In this document: piece after piece, positions 10,181-22,380 of the stretch
Numbering within the stretch: the first letter of the stretch is position 1
Layout: each line of letters begins with the position of its first letter
Origin: Istiophorus platypterus
Taxonomy: Eukaryota > Chordata > Actinopteri > Istiophoriformes > Istiophoridae
Direction of reading: 5' to 3'
Length of the DNA: 64,000 nt
Assembly (NCBI GenBank): GCA_016859345.1
Contig: CM029134.1
Coordinates: 16,637,560 to 16,701,559, forward strand
The notes under the pieces: generated by a model
Database searches by the model: none
The model's input: the letters and a program-made list of their open reading frames with translations, nothing else
What the model was told of the DNA's origin: nothing
Translations under genes and position numbers: made by a program

Positions 10181-11372
10181 ATACTGTAGATATAATAAAT
10201 GAATTGATATATTTTTAATAACTGTAAAAAAATTGCAAATTGCGTCATCACACTTCTCAAAGTACATAAAAAAACCCTTATGATTTCATAGGTTATCAGC
10301 TTTATTTAGCTTTATTTAGACAACTTGATATTTTGTGAGGATAATAAAAAATATAATTTCACTTACACTCAATACTGGTTAGTGTGTCCTGTACTCCTGT
10401 GATCTTAAACACCTTGTACTGGAAAAATTCAAATTTCTTGTTTTAATCTTGCAGTTGTGTCTTGTGGGTTTTTCTGGTTGTAGGTTGGTTTTCTAGTTTC
10501 CAGAATTACCGGATTTATTTCACTGGTTAGAGGCTGATTGTGTGACACAGTTCTTATTCCTTTAGTTGTTTATTATTTCATGTTTGTTTCTGTTGCCAGA
10601 ACAGTGTTGATGTGCTCTTGATGCACAGTTTTTTCAGTCTTATAGAATATATTTAATATATCTTTATTTTTTTCATGTCCTTTTACTGGCCCAACCAGTA
10701 AAAGACAATTGGTACATGTTTTTTCCAAACAAAATTTGTTGTTGCTTCCTTTGTAACATATATTATTTCCTGTGCAGAATAATAGGACACATGATGTAAA
10801 AGGATTAGTGACCAATGTTTTGCTACCAAAAGGGAGTGGCAAGATGGACTATTATTTTCTTATACAAAGGGATTAATGATAAGTAATAGTGTGACAACCA
10901 AGAAGTATAATCTTTCTCAGTGTCAACTAAAGAACATAAGAGGGCATATTTACAGTAGCTTTATGTAATTAAATCCAGAACACATAAAAATATGATATGT
11001 AATTTGTAAGTTTAAGGTCAGTAAATGTTGAGAATTTATAGGTGGAGAGTTAAACCTGAAAAATATCACCTTCACACTACAGGTCCTTCAGAGTTAAACA
11101 GTTAGGTGCTTTAGTGCCACCATCCGGGCAACTGTTCCTGATATTTTAAATAGACCATTTTTTAAAAAGAGTTTTGTTTGTTAAGATTCTGTATCATTTA
11201 GTGTCATTCATGGCAGGGCAATAATGTAAATTTTGTGTTGGGTGTATTGTACTAACTTTCAACTTTAATTTGTCCAAATTTCATCTATATCATTATCCTT
11301 CCACATCAAATGAAGAACATTTAAAATGATGTACATTACGTTTATTGATGATCAACCATTCTGTTGTGTATA

Positions 11373-11386
11373 CTGCCACCTTGTGG
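11373..11386 (-). promoter_or_regulatory. CTCF-like motif
   Basis: The minus strand reads CCACAAGGTGGCAG, which fits the CTCF core consensus CCASYAGRKGGCRS at 13 of 14 positions by eye. Confidence 0.3.
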
Positions 11387-11892
11387 CTCTTTGTTTATAC
11401 TTTAGAAAGTAGGTACAACACTACCCAGGTTATAACTTAAGTTTCAAAGTGATTCCCAGTTACAAATAAAAGCTAAAGAAAGAAAAAAGGCAAAGACAAC
11501 CAAGATTGTCCAGGGCTATTCATATAAAAAGAAAACATTAATAACAAGCTTTTGCAAAAACAATCTTGTGGTAAGATTTAAAACACTCAGGTTAGACTGC
11601 TCCATAACATGGAAGTTAGGGCAGCAAAAGCTCAGTCACCTCAAGTCTAAAGAAGTGAATCATACAAAGCCTGCTTTCACTTGCTGTCTTGAATATGTTG
11701 ATTTTAACTTTTAGACTAGAGTCACCCCATTTCCTTCTTACAAAAAAATATAGCAATCAAATTAGTCCATGAACTGACCTCAATATTTGACAATGTGAGA
11801 TTGAAAATTTCGCTTCATAATTTCATAAGAATCTCGTGCAAATAAGCCAATACCACTTACCAATCACAGCTGCAGTGTAGCACGAGCGCTAG

Positions 11893-11907
11893 ACGCTTGG
11901 TGGCGCT
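11893..11907 (+). promoter_or_regulatory. Partial CTCF-like motif
   Basis: A GCTTGGTGGCGCT-type word agrees with the CTCF core at about 11 of 14 positions. It lies some 0.5 kb from the motif at 11373, in the opposite orientation. Confidence 0.15.
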
Positions 11908-13159
11908 GTCTGCCCAGCAAAGGATGGCAAGTTTTAATCTGCGTGTGGTGACACAAAACCCAGGGACGTCTATCAGCTGAGGGGGGCAGCCATACTCTGT
12001 GCAGCACAGTGGGCTCGAAAGTGGGCTCATTTTTGACGGAAGATGTAAAAAAAAAAAATTATCAGAGGTTTGCAGGAAATTGACATATTACTTTCACTAA
12101 GTAACCATTCATTACTGAGTCCACATTTATTTCCAAATACAACCTTTTTCAGAGTCCATTTGTCGGCACACTTAATCCTCCTCCCAGGTTTCACAAGTGA
12201 GGAGGTGTCTTTTAACCCGAACATGGCCCCATAAACTGGCCTGTCAGAGGCTGCGTGGCCACATCTCTACTGAGGTGTTGGGAGGCTACTGTGCCTACTA
12301 CACTCCACCTTTGAGAAGTATACTTTTCGACAGCTTATGTAACATGTCAGCTAAACAGGGGAGACATTTCTGCGTGTGTGTATGTGCACACGTGTGTTTC
12401 AGGACGTACAATATCAGTGTTTTAGAGGGTTGAAGGTGTTGGCAGAGGCAAGTAGCCGGGTCAGGGTGTCAGGACCTATCTGTCGAATTTTTGCGTGTGA
12501 CGTGGTCTATGTGGTATTGTGCAGGCATATGTATGTATGTATTTATGTAATTATGTGTGCGAATGTACTGTATCGTGTGTGAAGGTGTGTGTGGTTGCTC
12601 GGCGATGTAGCGGGGGTCAGTATGTCAGATCCTGCAGAAGGGTTGCCCTTAGAAACACCCGCACAGGCTGCTGCTGCGGAGCTCCACTGGTGAGAAATGT
12701 CACTAATAGGCAATAATGGACATTGTGGTGTCGCGGTGTCCATTATTTTCTAATGTCTGGACACGTTATAGTGCATTATTTCTCCTTCCGTTCCCTGATG
12801 TCTCTGGGAAGAGATCTACACTTTATATTCAAGTTTTCAATGCTAATATGTGTGCTTGGAGACTGATTTGTAGTTTTTCTTTTCAACTGCCATTCCTAGA
12901 CAGCAAGAGTTTGTTGTTAAAGTGTGTCTCCGGCAATGTGGCCGACGCACACAGCGCCAACCACCCTCTCTGAACTAAAAACTGTTCCTACTTCCTTTGC
13001 CTTTGTAGAGCTTTTGTTTGCTTTCTCCCGGTTTCTTGTTTCTGCTCTTGTTATTTCTTCTCATCTCTTTTATCTATTTCTATCTTATTTGAGTCTGTTT
13101 TTCCAGCACAGTGATAGGAAGGATTGCAGGTATCCATAGCAACATGTTTGCGCATGTGT

Positions 13160-13162
<3 letters not shown>

Positions 13163-13193
<31 letters not shown>

Positions 13194-13203
13194 TGTGTGT
13201 GTG

Positions 13204-13257
<54 letters not shown>

Positions 13258-13291
13258 TGTGTGTGTGTGTGTTTGTGCGTGTGTGTGTGTG
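13163..13291. repeat. Compound (GA)14 / (GT)n microsatellite
   Basis: GA dinucleotides run from 13163 to 13190. They change sharply to a GT tract with a few GA interruptions, running to about 13291. Confidence 0.97.
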
Positions 13292-14183
13292 AGCTGCGTG
13301 TGTAGCCTCTTGTCCAAGACACAATGTGGTAATTACCGGAGCTTACCTTGGTGCTAATTAACCGTCGCTGTGGTAATTGGAAGGGTCAAGTGTGCAGGAC
13401 GATTGGCTCACCTTCCTGCATCACCCACCACCCTCTCCTCTACCATCCCTCGCTCCTTTTCTCCTCTGCTAAAACTTCGCTACTCCACCTTTACCCCTGT
13501 ATCTTACCCTCCTTCCCTCCTGTACTCTGCTCGTCTTCCCTCCTCTTTTTTGCCCTTTCACTTCTCATACCTTCCTCTCAGCCTCCTCACACTGATTTTA
13601 ATACCAAAAAAAAGAAAAACAAAAAAAACAAAAACAAAAAAACAGTGCTCTCATCTCTCTGTGACTTTTTATTGGTGTTGTTTTGGATTGGAGCATTATC
13701 ACAGGATCCTTGGCTATCATCCCTTAAAAGTCCCCCCATTCCCTTACCCCTTCCACCTGATTGGGCAGACTGACAGCTGGCTGCAAACCAAAGGCGGAGC
13801 TTTTGACCTTCACGGCCTCCAGGAGTCCACAGCAGCATTTGATTAACTTAACTGGAAATGTTTACAGAAACTTAGAAGGTTTAGTTGACAGTGATAAACA
13901 GCAGTGTCTGTACTCTCATTTTAAGCCGATTGTGTGCTTGATTTCTGCCATCAACTCTAAATATATTCATATTATGTCTTTACGGGACAAATTTAAAAAC
14001 TGGAATTTGTTAAACGTAATATTTACACGGCCGAAGCTTCATGGAGCTTTAACACTCTAACTGTCCTATCTCACTCTTTTCTGCACACTCATCACTATTA
14101 TTGTGTTGTTTTAGGCCACAGCTGGTAGAGATCTGAAACCCCACTGCACACTAGCCGCTTAGCAGGTGTGTGTGCTTGTGAGT

Positions 14184-14187
<4 letters not shown>

Positions 14188-14214
<27 letters not shown>
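14188..14214. repeat. TG microsatellite core
   Basis: Perfect TG core inside a broader interrupted TG tract, about 14167-14228. Confidence 0.9.
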
Positions 14215-14215
<1 letters not shown>

Positions 14216-14487
14216 TTGTGTGTGTGTCTGTTCATCATGGCAAGCAAGAGCTACTACAGAGTTGGATTTGAGTAATTTGGCAAGTCTTTATATGTTTCTA
14301 TGCCTGTCTGTCTGTTTGTGGAAAGATTTTACCATCACTACAGTGTCTAAACCGTCATGGAAGTTTAAAGACATGTTATTGAGATCAAAATGAAGGCTGA
14401 ATTCCAAGATGGCTGTTGTCCGACCCATTAGTATCAAATACTCATTTAATAATTTAGAAATGACTGCTGACTGCTCACATGTTGGAA

Positions 14488-14503
14488 CGTCCACATGTGG
14501 ACG
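14488..14503. promoter_or_regulatory. 16-bp perfect palindrome centred on CACATGTG
   Basis: CGTCCACATGTGGACG equals its own reverse complement. The centre is an E-box (CANNTG) of the CACATGTG type. It could be a dimeric bHLH site, or chance. Confidence 0.4.
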
Positions 14504-16087
14504 GGCGCCTCAGCTTGTGTGGTCCCACCACAAGATGGTCTCTAGTTTTAAGTAGGCTTATATGAGGAAATATGTCTTCCAGAGTTAGTAGAACTCATCC
14601 AGTCTAGAATGAAAAGTACATGTATATGTCCTAATCTAACTGAAGATATTTATCTAGTCATTTAGCATGAGAATATTACCATAACATTTTGTATTTGAAC
14701 TAAAGGCCTATTGTGTTATTTTTGTGAAATGTACTTTTAAAATCTTCTCAGATCAAGTCATTATTAAACAGCATTTTTAAGTGTTAACTCTTTTAATCTC
14801 CAGTCCAAACAGGTCATATATTAGCAATCTAACATTAGCTTCATTGCTTACCTCAGTTACACAACAGCAACACCTGGCAATAAGTTGATGTAAAAAAAAT
14901 TAGCAGCAACTAATCGATTTAAGAATTAGTTTTCCTGGTTCAACTGTTTTAATGTAAATTTTGTTTGATTTGTAAATCTCCACTTGATAAATATTTTTAT
15001 CATGACTTGAAGCCTTCATTGGAATTTATAAATTTATGACCAGCACTTTTTGAATTTGAAGTAATTTGACCCAAGACACTTTGGGTGACTTGGGTTACAT
15101 AACATAATATTTTAATTAAGTGTGATAGTAGGCCTGGGATGATTTAGTCCCTCTCCTCTGGCATTACATCTGCCACTGATGGCCTGAGATTTAATCCTGT
15201 CAGAGCTTTCTGTCCTCTGTCTCTCCTTCTTGACCTGCTGTTCTTTCCATTTTCTTTGTGCTTGATTGAAAAAGACAAATGGGTGTATTCTCATTTAAAA
15301 GACAACAGTTTCATCTTAAAGAAAATAAGAGAAAATCAAAAAGTTATGTGTCTTTTCTGTCTTTTGATACTCTAATGTACAAATTTCACTGTATGTCTCT
15401 TCAAAAAATACACCTTATCTCCACGTCTTTCCTGCTTTCTGGCAAATAGCTGGAGGTTGCCAAGGTGTCTGCTACTTTCTGTGCATCACCCACTATTTCT
15501 ACTCTGTCCCCTCTATTGCTCCTTAGGGTTTCAAAATCTTCTCATCTTTCTTGTTCTCTGGGCTCATGAAAAGAAATCCATCTGCCCTTTAGGGGAAAGA
15601 GTAAAAAATAGTCCTGCAGCTTAAGTCAGACAGAAGAATGGATAGAGGTCCTTAGGAGAAAGAAAAAAAATGGATAGTTGAAACTAAAGTGTCCACTGGA
15701 CAGAGCTCTGAAGTGAGGAGGCATTGAAATTTTTGGTGATAGAAGAAGAGTGAGCCATCAACATTACATATGGATGGAGAGGGAGAAAGCAAGGAAGGCT
15801 AGCAGGAGTGTTGGAGGGGGGCATTGAGAGTCAAAAGTTTAGCGAAAGAAAGTTCAGGTGAGAGTGTTAGATGCAGATAGAGTAGAGGACAGAGTGAAAA
15901 AGGAGCTGGAGGGGAACAAAAAGCAGACTGATGGGTAAGAGGAGGGATCAGGTGAATGATGAGAGCTGAGAGAGGGGAGATAAGGTGAGTCGAGGCATTG
16001 ACATCGTTACCTTCAGCAGGTCTTGTGTTTACCGCTCGGCTCCTGTTTACTGAGGAACTCATACTAGGAGGACACCTGGTGAGCTAT

Positions 16088-16166
16088 CACACACACACAC
16101 ACACACACACACATGCACAGACGCACACACACGCGCACACACACGTGCACACACACACACGCACGT

Positions 16167-16215
<49 letters not shown>
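16088..16215. repeat. Interrupted CA microsatellite (about 128 nt)
   Basis: CA dinucleotides with CG and TG interruptions. The frames on both strands (Thr-His or Val-Cys repeats) are artefacts of this tract. Confidence 0.95.
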
Positions 16216-16217
<2 letters not shown>

Positions 16218-16839
16218 TGTGCTCTCCATGGTGCTGAACCCAACATGAAGGAGTCCAATGCTGAGCCGAATGGGGCAGGACACCTCCTCTGCTCCCGTCA
16301 GAGGGGAAGAATCAGGGAGGAAGGAGCTACGGAGGCAGAGAGGAGAATGAGGGTGTACCTATATTTAACCACTCTCCCTATTGTTTATTAATGAGCGGGT
16401 ATTTAGTCAGACCTGGGGTGCTGTTTAATGTATGATGACAACGTTGCTCTCTGGGGACCTTTCCCATACCCCTCGACCCGCGTTTTACATAACTGACACA
16501 GATTTTGGGGGGTTGGGCAAGTTGGCTATTGGTGGTTGGGGGGTATATGTGTGTAATTTAATGTGTATGTGCACAGACAAGAGAATATCCTCCCCCTTAC
16601 TGCTGAGCAGTACACACATGGGGAGGTTTAACAAGAGGTCACGCTGAAGTTACCATTTCTTCTCTACGCTGGGAGCAGCCTGGAAATGCAATCGAGGAGC
16701 AGTACTTGTATTTTGATATGATATGGATTCACATGCTTGTTAACAAAACTAAATATTATGTCAACTTTTCCACCATGGCACATACCGGCATATCTATTGG
16801 CAGACTTCAAATAGACTTGGCTCCCACTTCTTAACTCAT
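16216..16839. other. Non-coding, no recognised feature
   Basis: Mixed-composition DNA in which I saw no defensible exon or repeat. Confidence 0.4.
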
Positions 16840-17190
16840 CACTACAAAAATCTTGGTATTCAGTCTTGTTTCTATTTGCTAAAAAACAGCTCTAAGATTA
16901 AACCATTTCTCTCTGCTACAAATCTGGAAGCTGTTATTTACACATTCATTACTTCCCATCTTAACAACTGTTATAACTCGCTTACTGGCATTAGTGAAAA
17001 GTTTTTTTCTTGTCAGCAGCTTGTTCAAAATTCAGCTGCCAGGATCTTAACGGGAACTAAGAAACAAGCTCATACTTCACAGATCTTCACATCCTTTTAC
17101 TTCATTCTTGATTGCCTTTGGAACAGATAATTAAATTTTAACTTTTAAAGCTCAAATAAGCCTTATCCCTACTTATATCATGGGTGGTGC
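16840..17190 (+). mobile_element. Degraded LINE fragment (reverse transcriptase 3' region)
   Basis: In one frame from about 16853 the translation contains NLGIQSC, SKIKPFLSATNLEAVIYTFI, NNCYNSLTGIS, LQ-like QQLVQNSAARILTGTKK, and then decays. This matches the C-terminal part of fish L2/Rex-type non-LTR retrotransposon polymerases, whose usual pattern is LE.VI..FI.SRLDYCN.L..G and LQLVQNAAARLLT. A segment of about 15 residues normally found between NLGV and the SCF region is missing. The frame stops at 17128-17130, and related sequence continues weakly to about 17190. Only the tail of the element is present, which fits 5' truncation. Confidence 0.75.
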
Positions 17191-18190
17191 AGATTTTCTC
17201 CGAAACTCAGGAATGACCTGTTTGTAGAAATTAGAGCAGCAAAAACAGAGGTAATAAATGTGTAATTAAAGGGTTGCAAATACCATGGATTTGCACTCTT
17301 TGGTTGCTGCCCCTTCCACTGTTCCATAGTCAGACGGGCTATTAGGCATACTGGGAAAAATATCGGTGGTCTTCAAAAGTCTGCCCGGTCAAAGACAGGA
17401 CTGGGAATAGAAGAAGAGCCATGAGAGGTTGAGGAAACATGAGGGGGGGTCAGCTGGAGCAGCAGCATCAAGAGCTGAGCTTGAGGAAAAAGTGGAGGAA
17501 TGGGGACAGGGGGGAAACGGACTGACCACCTCTTAGTGTAGCAGGACGAAGTCACAGCTGGACTTTCCCTTTCTCTGATGGAAATACACTAGGTCTGCTG
17601 GAGCTTCAACAGTCACTAGAAGCAGATTAATGTCTGTTTGAAAGAGCTAAAGCGTGGACACCTTTGTTGTAGCTGAGCTAGCGGTTCTGCTATTAGAGGC
17701 TCATATATCTATATGGGGGAGCGTGTCAGTATGTAGCTGTAACGCTGTTGTTTATTTTGTTTAATGTTCTTGTTCGTCCGCCCTAAATATCTCGTTGAGC
17801 AATGAAACAAAATCTTTGGAAGGTTTGTGTGTGTTAACTGCCACTACTCTGTAACTTCCTTTTGAAAATATTACTCATAATAAAGATTATGGTGGTTAAT
17901 TTTGTTAGATGGCTGAATTATACTTTACATACCACATAATGATTTTCCCTTAGCTCTAGTGTCATTGCTCCTGTCCCTCACATACTGACATACACTCACA
18001 AACACATACATATAGTGCACCAATGCTTTTGATGTGCTTGTAGTAGTCTGAACACACAGTGAATGAGAAAATCCTGCTGAGGCGTACATGAGTGACACAA
18101 GCTAGTCCTGACAGTTGCCTAGAAGACCTCTCTGGGTGCAGAGCAGAGGAGTGAAAACAAACCAATTTGTTTCCCCATGCCAGGCAAATA

Positions 18191-18191
<1 letters not shown>
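17191..18191. other. Non-coding stretch
   Basis: No gene is recognised. Sequence just after the LINE fragment may be its further decayed 3' end. Confidence 0.4.
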
Positions 18192-18239
<48 letters not shown>

Positions 18240-18263
18240 AAACACACAAACACACACACACAC
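18192..18263. repeat. CA microsatellite with CAAA interruptions
   Basis: A perfect CA run to about 18232 is followed by ACAAACAC-type units. Confidence 0.95.
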
Positions 18264-18620
18264 GAATGCACACATGCAGGAACACAGGAGGGGTGAGTCA
18301 CGAGAACTTGGGGCATCCGCCGAGCTTTAATGTGCTGAACAGACGGGAATGAGCAAAACAAAAAGAGAGAGGAAAGAAGGGCTGGAGGTGGCAGAGAAAA
18401 ACAAAGGAGGTTAAGGAAAAGAGCGAAAGGGAAGGGCTGATGATAGTGAGGTCGGTGAGGTGGTAGATGACTACAGAGGGGTACAAAGAGAGATATACTG
18501 TAGCTGGATTGTAGCATAAATACATAATAATGTAACATAAAGAAGAATTTAATTAACATTCAAATAATCTGCACTTTAATAAGGCTGTTATTACTATGGG
18601 GATATCTAATTTGCATGTAA

Positions 18621-18621
<1 letters not shown>

Positions 18622-18670
<49 letters not shown>

Positions 18671-18687
18671 CGTGCACACACACAAAC
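18622..18687. repeat. CA microsatellite
   Basis: Perfect CA to about 18662, then interrupted CA/CG units. Confidence 0.95.
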
Positions 18688-18832
18688 ACTAAGCTTGATG
18701 TACAGTGCACCACATACTAAGAAAGTACTGCAGCATTCATCAATAATGGAGAAGAGAGAATTTTGAAGACAACAGTAGAAATGAATCATACAGGTCCAGA
18801 GAACAGAGCTGACAAATGGTAGCATTAACAAC

Positions 18833-18835
<3 letters not shown>

Positions 18836-18914
<79 letters not shown>
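18836..18914. repeat. (TG)39 microsatellite
   Basis: Perfect TG tract of 79 nt, complementary in orientation to the CA tract about 150-170 nt upstream. Confidence 0.97.
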
Positions 18915-18918
<4 letters not shown>

Positions 18919-20370
18919 TGGCATGTGTGTGTGTGTTTGGGTTTGTGATGCTGTGTATGTGTGTGTAAATGCATTCATAGAAAGAGAATAATGACAAAAC
19001 CATGTAACAAATGATTATCAAATACCTAAAAAACAGCAAGGACATCCTCTCTTTCAGCACTTCAGAGAGAGGGAACAACAGACAAAACGACAAATTAAGT
19101 TCATTTTAAGTAAACGAATTTATAACATATTTATATTTATAATTTGGCACATGGAGCACTGGACTAGGATGAGACTGAGGAGAAGATTTAAAACTGAATG
19201 CACGTATCTACACTCACATTTAGATAAGATGTCACTTGACACACTAGCTTTTTCCATCAGAAATCTGCATGTAGAAGCTGAGAAAGTGATGTTACATTCC
19301 CAACAAGCACATAAATACAGAAGCTAGTTCATGTTAACAGTGGCAGCAACGGTATTAGTGAAATGTAATGAGTGAAACTTAATCATTGTGTTACACATGC
19401 TAACATAACAGATTGTGTGTGTGTGTTGGGGGGGGGCAGAATCGGGGGATGGTTATGTTCATTTTTTTTTCTTTTTTACTGAAGCATGGATAAAAACTTT
19501 AGACAAGCAGGTGAGGGTCTGTTACCTTTTCTCTTTCCAGACTTATATTTCATTTCATTCATCCCTTGTGAGACTAAAAAAAAGAAAGAAAAAAAACCCT
19601 CTGAAGAGACTATAATTAATATTTTTTATGATAATAAAGTACCCAAAGACAATGTGAAAAAATGTGAAAGGAGTCACTGTGACGATGAACCCACCCACCT
19701 CTGTGCTGATTTTAGGCCTTCTGAATCTCTGGACATGCAGCCCTTGTTGACACTGTGCGACAGAGGTGTTAATCAGATTCTGCTGTAAATTTTAATGGCT
19801 ATAGTGATTATTTTTCTGTTAAATTTCTGCCTTCCTTAGGAGATAAGATTCAGGTTATGACCACTGATATGAGACTGTTATTTTTGGCGATTGTTACTTA
19901 TAAAATAATTTTCATAGAGTTTTTGTTGCTAATACACCTGCAGGTTGAACCACTACCTTTTTGACCTATTTGAAGTTGTGTTAGTTGCCTAAATTGCTTG
20001 TTATTCTTAAATTTAAAGACTGATAAATAATATTTGGTGGCTGAATACAATATTAAGTTACAACTGTTTTGCAGGTGTTAATGAAGTTACTTTTTTGTTT
20101 TATCTTGTGGTATGGCATTTCAATCTAACCTCATCTTGTACAATATATGTGTTTCCAGCTGCATGGTTTAGGTCATGCATGTGTGTGTATAGTTGTGTTT
20201 GCACAGAATGTTATTTGTTTGCTCATGTTCATTGATGTGCGTATACATGTGTGTGAGAGATCACTCTGTGCTCCAAATATTTCCAGTCTGCATTATTTAA
20301 GGCGGGCATTTCATTATTTGTCTTTATGTAACAGCTGCCCAGAGCAGCTGACATGCATCCCTCATGTCTC

Positions 20371-20371
<1 letters not shown>
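18915..20371. other. Non-coding stretch
   Basis: AT-rich with no accepted exon. The frame at 19486-19788 lacks domain content and splice support. Confidence 0.4.

Positions 20372-20402
<31 letters not shown>
20372..20402. repeat. TG microsatellite
   Basis: Perfect TG run of about 31 nt, followed by TTTG units. Confidence 0.93.
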
Positions 20403-20405
<3 letters not shown>

Positions 20406-20556
20406 TTTGTTTGTGCATGTATGTAGGTGTGTGCTCTACAGTAAACCTTCAAGCCCATGTTTACATAAGAATAGCAAGCGTTCCACTGTTCCAGGGCATC
20501 GGGAAAGCCCTTTTCCACCCACATCTACTGCAGCAGTCTGTTTGTGAGATCCGAGT

Positions 20557-20557
<1 letters not shown>

Positions 20558-20641
<84 letters not shown>
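20558..20641. repeat. (CA)42 microsatellite
   Basis: Uninterrupted CA over about 84 nt. It lies 155 nt after an oppositely oriented TG tract. Confidence 0.97.
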
Positions 20642-20643
<2 letters not shown>

Positions 20644-21914
20644 ATACAACTGCCGCTTTGAATAATGAAACAAGACCGTCTTGATATGGCTTCATGAATA
20701 TTACATCAATAATCTGACATTAATGGGTTTTCTTTCCATGTAATCCTGCCTTCATATTTGTTCAAAGCCGCCACACAAACAACAGAAACTCCTGAAAAGT
20801 CAAAACCTTGCAAGTCACACTTCATACAGAATGTTGTAAGGCCTATAGACAAGAATATAACACACTGTACACCTGATAAATTTGTTTATAGTACAAAAGT
20901 TTGTATACAGCATTAGTTTCTTAATTAAAACACATTGTGTTTGGAGCATTAGGGCCGGTAGATTAAACATGTTTTATGTTTTACCTGCGACTTTGTGGGT
21001 TGCTCAGATATTTTATTGTGATCACAGCCCTTACAGCTGTTACAGCATGGGGGAAGCCCTTTGTACATCTATTCGTACTTGTGTGTCGGCGTATGTGTGT
21101 TTGCTTTTGTAATGAAGCTGCTGGTTTCTGGGGAAAGCCCAAGGGCTAACCTCCACCCACTCGTTTTTCTGGATACCTCTCTGTGTATCAGTGTGTCTCC
21201 CTCTCAGCCTATGTATGTGTATTTGTGTGTGTGTGTGTGTGTGTGTATGTGTGTGTGTGTGCACGCGTGTGCCTTCAGGAGTTATGTTCACCCTTTGCAA
21301 AGATATCCGTCTCTGGATTTTTCACCCACTCCCGCCCTCTATCTTTTTCATGTTCTTTTTCTTCCCCTCTCTCTTCCTCTGCCCTTTTTCAAAATCTATA
21401 TCAGTTTTTATTTTTTGCCGTCTTGTTTTTTCTCACCACTGTACTGTTTTCTACAACCCAAGGGCACAGACAAGGCTTGAGTTCTGTCATCTTCCTTTGG
21501 AGCTTAAGTATTATGAGGGAGAGCTGATGTGCGTGTGTTTGTGTGTATGTGTATGTGTATGTGTGTGGGAATGTGGAGTTTCCAGTGAAGCATCGCTGAT
21601 ACACCATCTAATAGAGTCTCAAATACAAACCACATATCTTTATTTCTACTGCGTGCAAGCTATTCAATCCCAACCAAGGCCTGGGCCACTTATATTTATA
21701 AGCAGTGAATATCTAAGGCCAAATTAAAGTTTTTATCCACACAGTAAAATCATATTCCATTTGCATCCTTCCTGTGTTGCGAATCAAACTCCACTGAAAT
21801 AGAAAGTGTATGAGAAGCTTTGCTTTTTTGTCCCTAAACCATGATTCGTTGTCCAGTTTGGCCCAGAATGAGATATATAAACTACTATTTGATGCAGTGC
21901 AATAACATTTTTTG
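20642..21914. other. Non-coding stretch with TG-rich patches
   Basis: TG microsatellite at 21224-21270 and a shorter one near 21540-21567. The long frames here (for example 21191-21727) are built on TG repeats and C/T-rich DNA. They show no conserved domain. Confidence 0.45.
21224..21270. repeat. TG microsatellite
   Basis: TG tract with one TA interruption near 21247. Confidence 0.93.
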
Positions 21915-22380
21915 CAGACATTCATGATCTCAAAAGAGCAAAGCCCTGCTTAATGTGGTGATGCCCTGACCTCTAACACTACCATGAGGTCGACTTTTTT
22001 CGTTTTCAGTGAAATATCTCATTGACGTCTGGATGATTTGTCATGAAATTTACTCTAGGCGTTGATTTTAAAATACCGATCTGGAGATAAGGCTCTTGAT
22101 GTGTTTCATTTAATTTTTGAGGGCATCATCTTCTAACTATGGTGATCCCTTAAAATTAAAGACATGGGCTTTTTAGTGGGTTTAGTGCTGGTTAGCATGC
22201 ATGTGTATTAACACACTAAAGTAAGATGATGAATATGGTAAACATACCTGCTAAACATCCTGTTAACATTGCAACTGTGAACATGTTAGCATGGTGAAGT
22301 TAGCATTAAGCTCAAAGTGGTGCAGTTCCCAAGTAAAGCCTCACAGAGTTGCCAGCATGGCTGTAGACTCTTGTCTTGTT
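21915..22380 (+). repeat. Dispersed percomorph-type repeat (copy 1)
   Basis: Signature phrases include CAGACATTCATG at the start, CTAACACTACCATGAGGTC, then TGTTAGCATGGTGAAGTTAGC, CTCACAGAGTTGCCAGCATGG and a CTGTAGACTCTTGTCTTG end. These match a non-coding repeat I know from spiny-rayed fish genomes, though I cannot name its class securely. A second, split copy lies at 40252-41590 in the same orientation. Confidence 0.65.

Larger units (their letters stand above)
10181..13162. other. Non-coding stretch without recognised gene
   Basis: Mostly AT-rich single-copy-looking DNA. CTCF-like words lie at 11373-11386 and 11893-11907, and TG-rich degenerate sequence at about 12370-12600. The open frames at 12197-12973 are broken by TG-rich repeats and lack domain content. 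Confidence 0.45.
13292..16087. other. Non-coding, pyrimidine-rich then AT-rich
   Basis: A C/T-rich stretch at 13420-13590 is followed by an A-rich patch at 13604-13642, and then AT-rich DNA. A short segment near 14900-14960 (GCAGCAACTAATCGATTT) resembles part of the dispersed repeat seen at 40670. A TG microsatellite lies at 14188-14214. No exon was accepted. Confidence 0.45.
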
